Positions 29,901-38,930 of a stretch of DNA of 64,000 nucleotides are shown piece after piece. Source of the stretch: Duganella levis. Lineage in GTDB: Bacteria; Pseudomonadota; Gammaproteobacteria; Burkholderiales; Burkholderiaceae_D. A model generated the notes under the pieces. That model was not told the DNA's origin and searched no databases. It saw only the letters and a program-made list of their open reading frames with translations. Position numbers and translations under genes: made by a program. The stretch spans positions 103,167-167,166 of the forward strand of contig NZ_WWCT01000016.1 in NCBI RefSeq assembly GCF_009857605.1, read 5' to 3'. Position 1 is the first letter of the stretch, and each line of letters starts with the position of its first letter.

Positions 29901-31430
29901 GCCGCCAGTGCGCTCGTTGCCGGCGACGCGCAGGCCACTGGCGGCGCGCTGGCCGTGCGGGCCGGGGCGCTGGCTGCGGCAGAAGAATGGACGCGCGATG
30001 CGGCGCTGGTGGAGATTCTGCGCGCGCGGCTGGGTGGTACCGGGCCGCAGACCGTGGCTGCGATTGCCGCACCGCTCGGGCTGACCGCCTCCACCGTCAC
30101 CATCGCGCTGACGCAACTGGAAACCGAAGGCTACGTGATGCGCGGCCGCTTCACACCCGGCGCCACCGTCGAGGAATGGTGCGAACGCCATCTGCTGGCG
30201 CGCATTCACCGCTACACCATCAAACGTCTGCGGCGCGAGATCGAACCAGTGGAACGCCAGGACTTCATGCGCTTCCTGTTCGAGTGGCAGCACCTAACGC
30301 CAGACGCACAACTCAAAGGGCCGGATGCCTTGCCGCAAGCGCTGGCGCAACTGTTAGGCTACGAAGCCGCCGCCGCCGCCTGGGAAAGCGATCTGCTGGC
30401 CCTGCGCGTGCAGGACTACTCGTCGCTTTGGCTGGACGACTTGTGCCGCGCCGGCAAAATCGTCTGGACGCGGGTCGGCGCACCATCCAGCGCCGTCGGC
30501 GGTCCGGTGCGCAGCACGCCGCTGGTGCTGCTGCCGCGCCGTCAACTGACGTTGTGGCACGCGCTGCCCGCCGTGGCCGACCAGGTGGAAGTATCGCCCC
30601 GCGCTGCCCGCGTGCTGGAAGCGCTGCGCCGCGACGGCGCGATGTTCTTCGACGAGCTGTCGCACGACGCCCGGCTGCTGCCGGTGGAGCTGGAGAACAC
30701 GCTGGGCGAGCTGGTGGCCACAGGTCTGGTGAACGCCGACAGCTACGCCGGCTTGCGCGCCATGCTGGTTCCAGCCAACAAGCGCGCCAGCAACGACAAG
30801 CGCCGCCGCCGTGGCGCTGGACCGACGATGGAGGAAGCCGGCCGCTGGGCACTGGTCCGTCGAGGGGACAACCTGTCCATCACCGTGCGGGCGATCGAAA
30901 CCGCCATCGCCGCCACGGCCACGCAGCCTGCCGCCCGTCCGGCCCCACCGGGCCGCAAGCCGCGCACCGATCCGGAAACGCTGGAGCACATCGCCATGAC
31001 GCTGCTGCGCCGCTACGGCGTGATGTTCTGGCGCCTGCTGGAGCGCGAAGCCGGTTGGATGCCGAGCTGGCGCGAACTGCTGCCCGTCTATCACCGCCTG
31101 GAAGCACGCGGCGAAATCCGCGGCGGCCGTTTCGTGGCCGGCCTCTCAGGCGAACAATTCGCCCTGCCGGAAGCCATTCCCCTGCTGCGCGAAATGCGCC
31201 GCAGGCCGCACGACGGCAGCTACGTCTGCATCTCCGCCGTCGATCCGCTCAACCTGTGCGGCACCCTGCTGCCCGGCGACAAGGTCCCTGCACTGGCCGG
31301 CAACCGCCTGCTGTTCCGCGACGGCGCGCCGGTCGCCACCCAGGTCGCCGGCAAATTCCACTACCCGCCAGACGCCACCGACCGCGAATTGCTGCACGCC
31401 TGGCTGGTCGGCAAACAAGCCAGCATTTAG
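26970..31430 (+). CDS. lhr: Lhr-type large DEAD/DEAH-box DNA helicase
   Basis: The ~1486-residue protein is close to the E. coli Lhr length (1538). It has the helicase core with Walker A (APTGSGKTLTAF), DEIH box (VDEIHAV), SAT motif (VGLSATQ), TRRMAERMARHL, and QRVGRSGHHVGG of motif VI. The long Lhr C-terminal region with winged helices follows (HTASTVTIALTQLETEGYV-like segment near 1020-1060). Lhr is an ATP-driven 3'-5' helicase implicated in DNA repair. The ATG at 26970 and one at 26982 are both possible starts, and earlier in-frame codons run through the promoter region. The metallophosphoesterase that often accompanies lhr is not adjacent. Confidence 0.9.
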   Translation: MTEAMPAAHAHHFHPAVSAWFDAAFAGATEAQRQAWPHIQAGRTTLIAAPTGSGKTLTAFLAAIDALVRESRNAPLPDETRVLYVSPLKALSNDIRVNLLAPLEGIGRELEAMDQPPHGIRTAVRTGDTTQAERNAMRRRAPHILVSTPESLYVLLGSDSGRAMLASARTVIVDEIHAVAGSKRGSHLSLSLERLDALCARPPVRVGLSATQKPISAVANFLAGAGRPCAVVDVGHVRARDLNLELPPVPLEAVMANDVWERVYDRLAELTVMHRTTLVFVNTRRMAERMARHLADRLGAEHVAAHHGSLAKEYRLDAEQRLKRGELQVLIATASLELGIDIGDVDLVCQIGSPRSIASFLQRVGRSGHHVGGLPKGRLFPTSRDDLIECTALLDCVRRNELDALRIPPAPLDVMAQQIVAEVACREWREDELFALLRQASPYAQLDRQHYDDVLHMLTDGYTSRQGVRGSYLHRDTVSGTLRGRRGGKMTAVMSGGTIPDNADYTVLLEPQGQNIGTVHEDFAVESLAGDVFQLGNTSYRIQRIEAGKVRVEDAHGAAPNIPFWLGEAPGRTDELSIGVARLRGEIDRLLAGDGDGDGEAALERVVDWLAEHLGLRDDAARQIADYMARSRATLGALPTRDTLVMERFFDESGGMQLVVHAPYGSRVNRAWGLALRKRFCRTFNFELQAAATEDAIVLSLSESHSFPLDEVWRYLRSNTAEHILIQALLDAPLFNVRWRWNATTSLALPRFAGGRKVAPQLMRMKSDDLLAAVFPDQAACLENIVGERELPSHPLVDQTLDDCLHEAMDSEGWLALLRRMEAGEVRLLSRDLPAPSPLAMEILNARPYAFLDDAPLEERRAQAVINRRWTDPASTDDLGALDAGAIAAVAEEAWPSVRNGDEMHEALMSLACVTQEEAARAESWPAWLDSLAATGRATRLRDATSGADLWVALERLPCLSAAYPAATTTPSLTAHLAASALVAGDAQATGGALAVRAGALAAAEEWTRDAALVEILRARLGGTGPQTVAAIAAPLGLTASTVTIALTQLETEGYVMRGRFTPGATVEEWCERHLLARIHRYTIKRLRREIEPVERQDFMRFLFEWQHLTPDAQLKGPDALPQALAQLLGYEAAAAAWESDLLALRVQDYSSLWLDDLCRAGKIVWTRVGAPSSAVGGPVRSTPLVLLPRRQLTLWHALPAVADQVEVSPRAARVLEALRRDGAMFFDELSHDARLLPVELENTLGELVATGLVNADSYAGLRAMLVPANKRASNDKRRRRGAGPTMEEAGRWALVRRGDNLSITVRAIETAIAATATQPAARPAPPGRKPRTDPETLEHIAMTLLRRYGVMFWRLLEREAGWMPSWRELLPVYHRLEARGEIRGGRFVAGLSGEQFALPEAIPLLREMRRRPHDGSYVCISAVDPLNLCGTLLPGDKVPALAGNRLLFRDGAPVATQVAGKFHYPPDATDRELLHAWLVGKQASI

Positions 31431-31486
31431 CCTACTGTGGCGTACCGCACATAAGCTGCGCCGATGGAGGCGTAGCATCGGTAGTC

Positions 31487-33502
31487 ATGAAAAAATCGCG
31501 CCCACTCAAAATACTTGCTGGCCTGTTCGCCGCCCTACTACTGGTGCTGGTGGCGGTCGTCATCTTCCTGCTGACCTTCGACTGGAACCGCGCGCGGCCC
31601 TGGATCAACCATCGCGTCTCCGACAGCCTCGGCCGCGAATTCGCCATCAACGGCGACCTGCGCGTGCACTGGGAACAAGGCGACACCACCGAGTCGGGCT
31701 GGCGACGCTACGTGCCACGCCCACGCATCAGCGCCAATGACGTCTACGTCGCCAATCCCGACTGGACCAGCACCGGCCCGAAACTGGCCAGCGCCGGCAG
31801 CATCGTGGTGGCCATCCACCCGCTGCCGCTGCTGCATAAGGAAGTGGTCATCACCGACCTCGCCGTCGACAAGATCACGCTGGCCGCACAACGCCGCGCC
31901 GACGGCAGCAACACCTGGACCTTCAAGGACAACGGCCCGTCGGCATGGGAAGTCGATATCCAGCGCCTGACGCTGGGCGATGGCGACCTGCGCTACCTCG
32001 ACGACGGCATCAAGCTGGATCTGCGCGCCAAAGCCAGCGGCATCAATGAAGGCGCCGACGCGCAGAAGTACGGCATCAAGTTTGACCTCAGCGGCAGCTA
32101 TCGCAACGCCCCGGTCACCGGCGGCGGCAAAGTCGGCAAGGTACTCGCGCTGACCGACGAACACACGCAATTCCCGGTACAAGCCAACGCCAACCTGGGT
32201 AAAAACAAAATCGCCGTCGAAGGCATGCTGACCGACCCGCGTGCGCCGGCCGGTCTCGATCTGAAACTGTCGCTGGGCGGCGCCAGCATGGCTGACCTAT
32301 ATCCGCTGACGGGCGTGCTGCTGCCGGAAACGCCACCCTACGCCACCACCGGTCGTTTGATCGGCAAAAAATCCGGCGCGATCTGGAACTGGACCTACAA
32401 GAACTTCACCGGCACCGTCGGCGGCAGCGACCTGGAAGGCACGCTGGCCTACAGCCCGCGCAAACCACGCCCGATGCTGACCGGCGAAATCACCTCGCGC
32501 CAATTGCGCCTGGAAGATCTGGGGCCGACCATCGGCGCGGAGAGCAACGCGAGCAAAGCCAGTCGCGGCAAGGCGAAAAACCAGCCTGACGACAAAGCAC
32601 TGCCGGTGGAGCAGTTCAACACCGCCAAATGGGATGCGCTGGATGCCGATGTCAAATTCAACGGCAAAAAGCTGATCCGCACCCACGACATTCCGCTGAA
32701 CGACATCCAGGCCCACATCAAGATGAACAACAAGGTGCTGACGCTAACGCCACTGAACTTCGGCATGGCCGGCGGCGATATCAGCTCCAACATCAAGCTG
32801 GATGGCCGCCAGAAGGTGATCGACGCCGATATCCGCATGGCGGCGCGTCACCTGAAGATCAACCAGCTGTTCCCGAAACTGGAATCTATGAAAGCCAGTG
32901 TGGGTGAAGTGAGCGCCGACGCCGCGCTGGCCGGCAAAGGCAATTCCGTTTCCACCATGTTGGCGACATCCAGCGGCGAATTGGGCGCCACCGTCAGCGA
33001 AGGCTCCGTCAGCAAATTCATTCTGGAAGCCGCAGGCCTGAACGTCGCCAACCTGGTGTTCGTGAAACTGTTCGGCGACCGCCAGGTTCAGTTGAACTGC
33101 CTGGCCGGCGACTTCGTGGTGGAACACGGCAAGGCAGACGCGCGCCGCTTCGTGGTCGACACCCAGGAAGCCGTCATCAACGTCAGCGGCAACGTCGACC
33201 TGGCCAAGGAAACGCTGGATCTGGACGTGCGTCCACAAACCAAGGGCGTGCGCATCATCTCGCTGCGCACGCCGCTGTACGCCAGGGGCACCTTCACCAA
33301 TCCGGACGTGGGTCCGCAAAAAGGCCCGCTGGCGCTCAAGGCCGGCGCCGCCGTGGCACTGGCCAGCATCGTCAATCCGCTGGCGGCGGTGATCCCGCTG
33401 ATCAATACCGGCAAGGTCGATTCGGTGGACTGCGGCGCCCTGCTGGCGCAAGCCAACAAGACCCGCAACGACGCAAAAACCCAGCCGATCAAGAAGAAGT
33501 AA
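31487..33502 (+). CDS. AsmA-family inner-membrane protein
   Basis: The 671-residue protein has an N-terminal membrane anchor (~residues 7-28), the AsmA signature start (WNRARPWINHRVSDSLGREF) and a C-terminal AsmA_2-like part (ISSNIKLDGRQKVIDADIRM, LDLDVRPQTKGVRI). AsmA-like proteins are repeating-beta-groove proteins of the envelope now linked to phospholipid transport to the outer membrane. It begins 56 bp after lhr. A GGAGG lies 16 bp from the ATG and falls within a small hairpin (CCGATG 31461-31466, CATCGG 31476-31481), which could modulate translation. The 3' end overlaps the convergent GH127 gene by 14 bp. Confidence 0.87.
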   Translation: MKKSRPLKILAGLFAALLLVLVAVVIFLLTFDWNRARPWINHRVSDSLGREFAINGDLRVHWEQGDTTESGWRRYVPRPRISANDVYVANPDWTSTGPKLASAGSIVVAIHPLPLLHKEVVITDLAVDKITLAAQRRADGSNTWTFKDNGPSAWEVDIQRLTLGDGDLRYLDDGIKLDLRAKASGINEGADAQKYGIKFDLSGSYRNAPVTGGGKVGKVLALTDEHTQFPVQANANLGKNKIAVEGMLTDPRAPAGLDLKLSLGGASMADLYPLTGVLLPETPPYATTGRLIGKKSGAIWNWTYKNFTGTVGGSDLEGTLAYSPRKPRPMLTGEITSRQLRLEDLGPTIGAESNASKASRGKAKNQPDDKALPVEQFNTAKWDALDADVKFNGKKLIRTHDIPLNDIQAHIKMNNKVLTLTPLNFGMAGGDISSNIKLDGRQKVIDADIRMAARHLKINQLFPKLESMKASVGEVSADAALAGKGNSVSTMLATSSGELGATVSEGSVSKFILEAAGLNVANLVFVKLFGDRQVQLNCLAGDFVVEHGKADARRFVVDTQEAVINVSGNVDLAKETLDLDVRPQTKGVRIISLRTPLYARGTFTNPDVGPQKGPLALKAGAAVALASIVNPLAAVIPLINTGKVDSVDCGALLAQANKTRNDAKTQPIKKK

Positions 33503-35879
33503 ACAGCCGCACGCCAAACACCGGCCCCGCCGTGTGACCCGGCTCAGGATCGAAGCGCACCACCACGCTGCTCTTGCCGCTGGTGAGGCGCTCCGGCACC
33601 GGATACTCCTCGTCGATAAACACGCCCGGATGGCTGCCATCCAGCTTGACGCGGGCGATCCGTTCGCCGTCCACGCTGATGTAGAAATCGCGGTTGCGTT
33701 CCTCGCCCCAGTAGCTGGCTTGCAGCACCAGCGGGCCGGTCGTGCACTTCATGCGGAAGCTGAAGTAGCCGCCGGTGCGCGCATCACGGCCGTTGCGGCC
33801 ACGGTAGGATACCGGATATGAGATGTCCGATTGCAGATCATGATCGCGCTCCGGCTGCATTTCGCCGAGGTGCATTACATCCACGGATCGTGCAGCCAAA
33901 TCCTTGAGGCGCGCCTCCTCCTTGCGGAAGGCGACTTCCGACGCCGCCCATTCAGACTCGGTGTATGCATTGAAGTACACCGCCGCACGCCGTTCGTACT
34001 GCGAGAAGAATGGCGCAAATTTCATGTCGCCTGGCCGGCCGCTGCCGACGCTGCGGTACAGCGCTTTGCCCTTGTCCGATGGCGCGAAAGATCCGAGGAT
34101 GTTGGCGCCTACCAGCGCCGGCGCCAGTCCGTCGAACGGCTTGTCGGCCGCGCCCAGATCGGCCGCCAGCACCATCGGACCGCGCAGCAGCGCCAGCACA
34201 TGGTCATTGCCAGCGGTGGATTCCAATCGCAGATCCAGCGGCAGCGACAGTCGCACCGTGTCGCCCGCGCGCCAGCGGCGGCGGATCAGCACATAGCCCT
34301 TGTCTTGCCGCGCCTTGTGAGGCTTGCCGTTGACCAGCAGTGTGTGCTGCCTGGCCCATGCAGGAACGCGCAGCGCAACGGTAAACGTGCGCTGCCCCGC
34401 CAGCCGGCGCACCTTCAGGTCAATATCGCCTTCATACGGATAGCGCGTGTTCAGTTCCAGCCGCGCAGCGCCGGCCTGCCACTCTACCGTCGACGGGATA
34501 TAGAGATTGACGAACAGCGTGTCGCCATTCTCCCAATAGATCGAATCGCCATGTTTGGCGTGGCTCTCCATGCCGGACAGCACGCAGCACCAGAAATCAT
34601 TCTCCTCGCTGGAGTATTCGCGGGCCACGCCGGACATCAGCGGCGTCATATACGTGAACATGCCGGTGCGCGGATTCTGGTGCGCCAGGATGTGGTTCAG
34701 GTGCGTGCGTTCGTAGTAGTCGAAGTACGCGGCATCCGGCGCCCAGCTATACAGATGACGCGTCATCTTCAGCATGTTGTAGCTGCAGCAGGCTTCGCAG
34801 GTCTGCTCGGTGATGTGGGCGGCGATGGTGTCCGGCGCCGAGAAGTATTCACGATCACCATTGCCGCCGATGACGTAGCTGTGGTGCTGCGTGACGCGCT
34901 TCCAGAAGAAATCCACCGCGTTGGCGTCGCTCTGGCGGCCGGTCAGTTCGTGCAGGCGCGCGAGGCCGATCAATTTCGGGATCTGCGTATTAGAATGCAG
35001 GTTGGCCAGTTCGTCGCGGCCTTGCGTCAGCGGCAGCAGCACCTTGGTGTGATACAGCCGCTGCGCCAGCGCCAGCCAGCGCTTGTCCTGCGTGCGCGCA
35101 TACAGTTCGGCGAAGCTTTCGTTGATGCCGCCATGTTCGCAGCCCAGCACCTGCTGCACCTGCTCGTCGTTGAGCGCCGCGAAGACGTTGTCGATGTAGC
35201 CGGCCAGACCCAGCGCCACTTGCAGCGCCTGATCGTTGCCGGCGCAGGTCTGGGCGTCGAACAGGCCGGCGAATACTTTGTGCCAGTTATACAGCGGTAC
35301 CCAGCAGCCGTTCAGGTCAAAGCCCGCCGAGCGGATCTCGCCGCGCATGATTTCGGGGAAGATCTCCTTGCCGTCGACAACTTTGCCGTCCTTGCGTTTG
35401 CGCATAAAGCCGGCGGCGTAGCCATCGCCCTGCGCTTGCTGCACGCGCGCCAGTTCAGACACGATGTAGTCGATGCGCGGCTTCAGCGCCGGCGTGCCGG
35501 TTTGCGCATACATCAGCGACAGCGCGGACAGGTAGTGGCCCAATCCTTCGCCGGCAATGGTGTCGGATTCCCAGCCGCCGTAGATGGCGCCTTTGACCGG
35601 CAGCCCGGCGAACAGGTGGTAGTTATGCAGGAAGCGGTCGGCGCTCAGGCGCAGCAAGTAGGCCTGGTTGGCTTGCACTGCGTCCGCGTACACGGAAGGC
35701 AGCAGGCGCACCGACGATAGCGGCAGCGCCTGGGCGGTGGCCGGCACGCTGGAGGCAGCGGCGGCGGCTCCAGTGGCAACGGTGGCCGCGCTGGCGGCGT
35801 TCAATCCGGGGACCAGGCCCAGGCCGGCGGCGCCGCGCAGCACCAGGCGGCGATGGTGGAAGGACGACAAGGCGCGCAT
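33489..35879 (-). CDS. secreted GH127-like glycoside hydrolase (DUF1680, beta-L-arabinofuranosidase family)
   Basis: The 796-residue protein carries a Tat-like signal (HHRRLVLRGAAGLGLVPG, ~residues 9-26) and an (alpha/alpha)6-barrel region with GGWESDTIAGEGLGHYLSAL. The Zn-thiolate catalytic set of family GH127 appears intact: Glu362 and Cys364 (TCEACCSYN) and Cys431/Cys432 (DFWCCVLSG). The family removes beta-L-arabinofuranose from glycans. Beta-sandwich domains follow, with a C-terminal extra module. Exact sugar specificity is inferred from the family only. No arabinose-utilisation genes are adjacent. It overlaps the convergent AsmA gene by 14 bp. Confidence 0.87.
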   Translation of the reverse strand: MRALSSFHHRRLVLRGAAGLGLVPGLNAASAATVATGAAAAASSVPATAQALPLSSVRLLPSVYADAVQANQAYLLRLSADRFLHNYHLFAGLPVKGAIYGGWESDTIAGEGLGHYLSALSLMYAQTGTPALKPRIDYIVSELARVQQAQGDGYAAGFMRKRKDGKVVDGKEIFPEIMRGEIRSAGFDLNGCWVPLYNWHKVFAGLFDAQTCAGNDQALQVALGLAGYIDNVFAALNDEQVQQVLGCEHGGINESFAELYARTQDKRWLALAQRLYHTKVLLPLTQGRDELANLHSNTQIPKLIGLARLHELTGRQSDANAVDFFWKRVTQHHSYVIGGNGDREYFSAPDTIAAHITEQTCEACCSYNMLKMTRHLYSWAPDAAYFDYYERTHLNHILAHQNPRTGMFTYMTPLMSGVAREYSSEENDFWCCVLSGMESHAKHGDSIYWENGDTLFVNLYIPSTVEWQAGAARLELNTRYPYEGDIDLKVRRLAGQRTFTVALRVPAWARQHTLLVNGKPHKARQDKGYVLIRRRWRAGDTVRLSLPLDLRLESTAGNDHVLALLRGPMVLAADLGAADKPFDGLAPALVGANILGSFAPSDKGKALYRSVGSGRPGDMKFAPFFSQYERRAAVYFNAYTESEWAASEVAFRKEEARLKDLAARSVDVMHLGEMQPERDHDLQSDISYPVSYRGRNGRDARTGGYFSFRMKCTTGPLVLQASYWGEERNRDFYISVDGERIARVKLDGSHPGVFIDEEYPVPERLTSGKSSVVVRFDPEPGHTAGPVFGVRLFTSS

Positions 35880-36011
35880 GGAAATCCTGAATAGATTAGT
35901 ATTGCCGATAATGTACCGCGTCCCTCTTCACCCGTCTTGCATGACAGGAGCATGAAAAATGACGAATTCCGCACAATGCCGATTGGCCCCGACGAGCGGG
36001 CAAGGAACGCC

Positions 36012-37481
36012 ATGAGCGCGGTGCCGCATCAGGGCTGCGACCGCGCCATCGCCGCAGCTGCCGGCGCAACAGTCGGCACATTGGGCAGCGAATCGGCCAA
36101 GGCATCGGCCAGCATGCCAGCGGTCACGCCCGCAGCCGCCGACCATCCGCGCATTGTGCTGGCGACCACCATCCTGGCTTCCAGCCTGGCTTTCATTGAC
36201 GGCTCGGTGGTGAATGTCGGTCTGCCGGCGATTGGCCGCAGTCTGAATGCCGACGGTGGCGTGCTCTCTTGGATTATCAACGGCTACCTGCTGCCGCTTA
36301 GCGCCCTTTTGCTGCTGGGCGGCGCGGCTGGCGACCGTTTCGGCAGGCGTCGCATTCTAGTGCTGGGCGTGGCCTTGTTCGCGCTGGCGTCGGCCTGGTG
36401 CGCGCTGGCGCCGACGGCTACCCTGCTGGTGGCGGGACGCATCGTCCAGGGCGCCGGCGCAGCGCTGCTGATGCCCAACAGCCTGGCGATCCTTGGCACG
36501 CACTTTGAAGGCGAGGCGCGTGGACGGGCGATTGGCATCTGGGCCGCAGTCGGCGCGGCGGCGGGCGCAATCGGCCCGTTGCTCGGCGGGTGGCTGGTCG
36601 ACGTCACCGGATGGCGCGCAATCTTCTTTATCAACCTGCCGCTGGCTGCAGCGACCATCGTGCTGGCCCTGCGCTATCTGCGTGCTGACGCGCCAGCAAC
36701 GCCCGCCGCCGCGCTGGACATCGCCGGCGCGGCTACGGCCAGCATCGGCCTGGCGGCGCTCACCTGGGGCTTGACGGTGACCACCAGCGGTGCTGGCCTG
36801 CACTGGCAATCCGGCCTGGGAATCGTGGTCGGTGTGATGTTGATGCTGCTGTTCCTGCGCATCGAACAGCGCGCTGGCGATAGCGCCATGCTGCCACTGT
36901 CACTCTTCCGCTCGCACAGTTTCAGCGGCCTCAATCTGATGACTTTCCTGTTATATGGCGCGCTGGGTGCACTGCTGCTGGTGCTGCCGTTCGTCCTGAT
37001 CGAATACGACCACTACTCGGCCAGCGAAGCCGGCGCTGCGTTGCTGCCGCTGCCGGTGGTGATTGCGCTTGCCTCCTCCACCATGGGCAGGCTCGCGGGC
37101 AAACTGGGACCACGCTTGCCGCTGACGGCAGGCCCGATCATCGTCGCCGCCGGCTTCATGCTGGCCATGCGCATCGGCGGCGGCAGCTACTGGACTACCA
37201 CGCTGCCCGCCATGCTGGTGATCGCCATCGGCATGGCCGTCGCGGTGGCGCCGCTGACTACCGCCGTGCTGTCTTCGGTGGATGCCGCGCATAGCGGCGT
37301 CGCCTCCGGCTTCAATAGCGCCGTGGCGCGTGCCGGTGGCTTATTCACCACCGCGCTGCTGGCGGCGGTGCTCGGCGCACAAGGCGCTGCCTTGCTGGAC
37401 GCTTTTCACGTCGCGGCATTGGCCTGCGCCGTCACTGCCCTGGCCAGCGCCGGCTGCGCCTACCGCTGGATTGCGGCCTGA
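36012..37481 (+). CDS. MFS drug/proton antiporter, DHA2 (EmrB/QacA) type
   Basis: The ~489-residue protein has about 14 hydrophobic segments and DHA2 motifs: LAFIDGSVVNVGLPAIG in helix 1, GAAGDRFGRRRILVLG (motif A) and GRIVQGAGAALLMPNSLAI (motif B/C area). It should export organic compounds using the proton gradient. The ATG at 36012 is preceded by AAGGA at 5 bp. An earlier ATG (35952) would add a hydrophilic Ala-rich leader. It is divergent from the GH127 gene and has no dedicated adjacent regulator. Substrate unknown. Confidence 0.87.
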   Translation: MSAVPHQGCDRAIAAAAGATVGTLGSESAKASASMPAVTPAAADHPRIVLATTILASSLAFIDGSVVNVGLPAIGRSLNADGGVLSWIINGYLLPLSALLLLGGAAGDRFGRRRILVLGVALFALASAWCALAPTATLLVAGRIVQGAGAALLMPNSLAILGTHFEGEARGRAIGIWAAVGAAAGAIGPLLGGWLVDVTGWRAIFFINLPLAAATIVLALRYLRADAPATPAAALDIAGAATASIGLAALTWGLTVTTSGAGLHWQSGLGIVVGVMLMLLFLRIEQRAGDSAMLPLSLFRSHSFSGLNLMTFLLYGALGALLLVLPFVLIEYDHYSASEAGAALLPLPVVIALASSTMGRLAGKLGPRLPLTAGPIIVAAGFMLAMRIGGGSYWTTTLPAMLVIAIGMAVAVAPLTTAVLSSVDAAHSGVASGFNSAVARAGGLFTTALLAAVLGAQGAALLDAFHVAALACAVTALASAGCAYRWIAA

Positions 37482-37497
37482 CGATCAAGGTCAAAAC

Positions 37498-37764
37498 TCA
37501 AATCGGATCGAACATCTCGCGGTCGATATAGCACCAGCCCCACGTCTCGCCACGCTCGCCGGAGCGCATGATCGGATGGCCGGTGGTATTGAAATGCTTG
37601 GTGGCGTGACGGTTCTTCGACTGGTCGCAACAGCCCACATGGCCGCAGGTCAGGCAGACGCGCAAGTGCACCCACTCGTCGCCGGTCTTCAGGCATTCCT
37701 CGCAGCCGTTGGTGTTGGCGTGGTGGGTGTGGATCTGGTTGAAGTGCTGGCACTGTTCGCTCAT
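37498..37764 (-). CDS. UBP-type zinc finger domain protein
   Basis: The 88-residue protein is essentially one zf-UBP domain: NGCEECLKTGDEWVHLRVC, LTCGHVGCCDQSKNRHATKH and HFNTTGHPIM, with the Cys and His zinc ligands in the family order. In eukaryotes this fold binds ubiquitin C termini. Bacteria lack ubiquitin, so the bacterial role is unknown. It ends 16 bp from the convergent DHA2 exporter and lies 82 bp downstream of the esterase gene on the same strand. Confidence 0.88.
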   Translation of the reverse strand: MSEQCQHFNQIHTHHANTNGCEECLKTGDEWVHLRVCLTCGHVGCCDQSKNRHATKHFNTTGHPIMRSGERGETWGWCYIDREMFDPI

Positions 37765-37846
37765 CGCGGCCTCCGGATTGTAAAACCTCCAGTCTACCGC
37801 GTTAAAGCGAGGATGTACTCTCCCCTTGGATCAGTGGAACACGCCC

Positions 37847-38917
37847 TTACCAGCCCACCTTCTGGCGAATGAACGCCGTCAGCTGTGCCGCATTGGCCTG
37901 ATGCTGCTTGACGCGCGGGTGCCCGCCGAAGCCATTCCACGGGAATAACAGCGTATCGATGCGCTGATCGCCCGATGCCTGCATCTGGTCCACCGCCGTA
38001 CGCACATAGCCCGGCCACTTGGAGCCTTCCTGCACCGCATCCATGCTACCCAGCGCGCAGACGATATATGCATTCGGATACAGCGCGCGGATCTTCTGCA
38101 CAAACGCGCGATACGCGGCGATGCGCTCGTCGTCGCTCGGCATCGGCGACAAGCGCTTTTCGCGGTCGACCAGCCAGCGGTCATTTTGGAACAGGTTAAT
38201 CACCACCACATCCGGCGTCCACGACTTAAAATCCCAGTGCGTATCGTTGTTACCGACTGCGCTCAACTGGTCGTAAAAATCAGGCATGGTGAACGGGAAC
38301 CAGCTGATCATGACGCCGATGCCGCTTTGCGAGACAATGTGCGCCTCCGCATCCAGCGCGCGCGCCGTGATCGACGAGTAGGACATGAAGTTGTTCTTGT
38401 CCTTCGGCAGATGATCAGGACCGTCATCCGGCGACTCGTTACCCATGCCGGTGGTGATGGAATCGCCGAAGAATTCAATATGCCGTTTTTTGCGCGGCGG
38501 TGGCGCCAGCAGCTTGCCGCCGTCTGCCAGCTCCAGTCCCTGGAAGAAGGTGCCGCCCTCCTCGCCCTCGGTACGCTTGGTGATCAGGAAGCGGTGCGCG
38601 CCCGGCGTCAGGCCGCTGACCACCGGATAGGTCTTGCTGCCCTGCGCCGCCTCGATCACCACCGGCTTGGCCAGGTCGTCATCAATAAACACGTTGAAGA
38701 AGTTCTTGCCCTGCTGGTCATCCAGCTTGACGGCCAGGCTGGCGCCCGTGAAGTTCCCTTCGATGCTGGTGCCGGGCCAGGACAGCATGGGACGCGCGCG
38801 GTCGGCGAAGTCGATGCGGCCGGTGTACTGCAACTGCGCGTTATCCGGCTGGATGGCCACGCCGGCGAAAGCCTGTCCCGCCAGCAGCAACGCCAGCATC
38901 CCTGTCTTGAACTTCAT
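37847..38917 (-). CDS. secreted SGNH/GDSL esterase of carbohydrate esterase family 2 type
   Basis: The 356-residue protein has a Sec signal peptide (MKFKTGMLALLLAGQAFAG), an N-terminal beta-sandwich (~residues 20-130) and an SGNH hydrolase domain with nucleophile Ser153 (FFGDSITTGMGN). A GGHPRVKQH block near the C terminus should supply the catalytic His. This two-domain layout is that of CE2 acetyl-xylan/galactoglucomannan esterases. The ATG at 38917 has AGGAG 8 bp upstream. It follows the LysR gene by 13 bp on the same strand, so the two may be co-transcribed. Together with the GH127 enzyme nearby it suggests attack on acetylated plant glycans (inference). Confidence 0.83.
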   Translation of the reverse strand: MKFKTGMLALLLAGQAFAGVAIQPDNAQLQYTGRIDFADRARPMLSWPGTSIEGNFTGASLAVKLDDQQGKNFFNVFIDDDLAKPVVIEAAQGSKTYPVVSGLTPGAHRFLITKRTEGEEGGTFFQGLELADGGKLLAPPPRKKRHIEFFGDSITTGMGNESPDDGPDHLPKDKNNFMSYSSITARALDAEAHIVSQSGIGVMISWFPFTMPDFYDQLSAVGNNDTHWDFKSWTPDVVVINLFQNDRWLVDREKRLSPMPSDDERIAAYRAFVQKIRALYPNAYIVCALGSMDAVQEGSKWPGYVRTAVDQMQASGDQRIDTLLFPWNGFGGHPRVKQHQANAAQLTAFIRQKVGW

Positions 38918-38930
38918 CGATACGTCTCCT

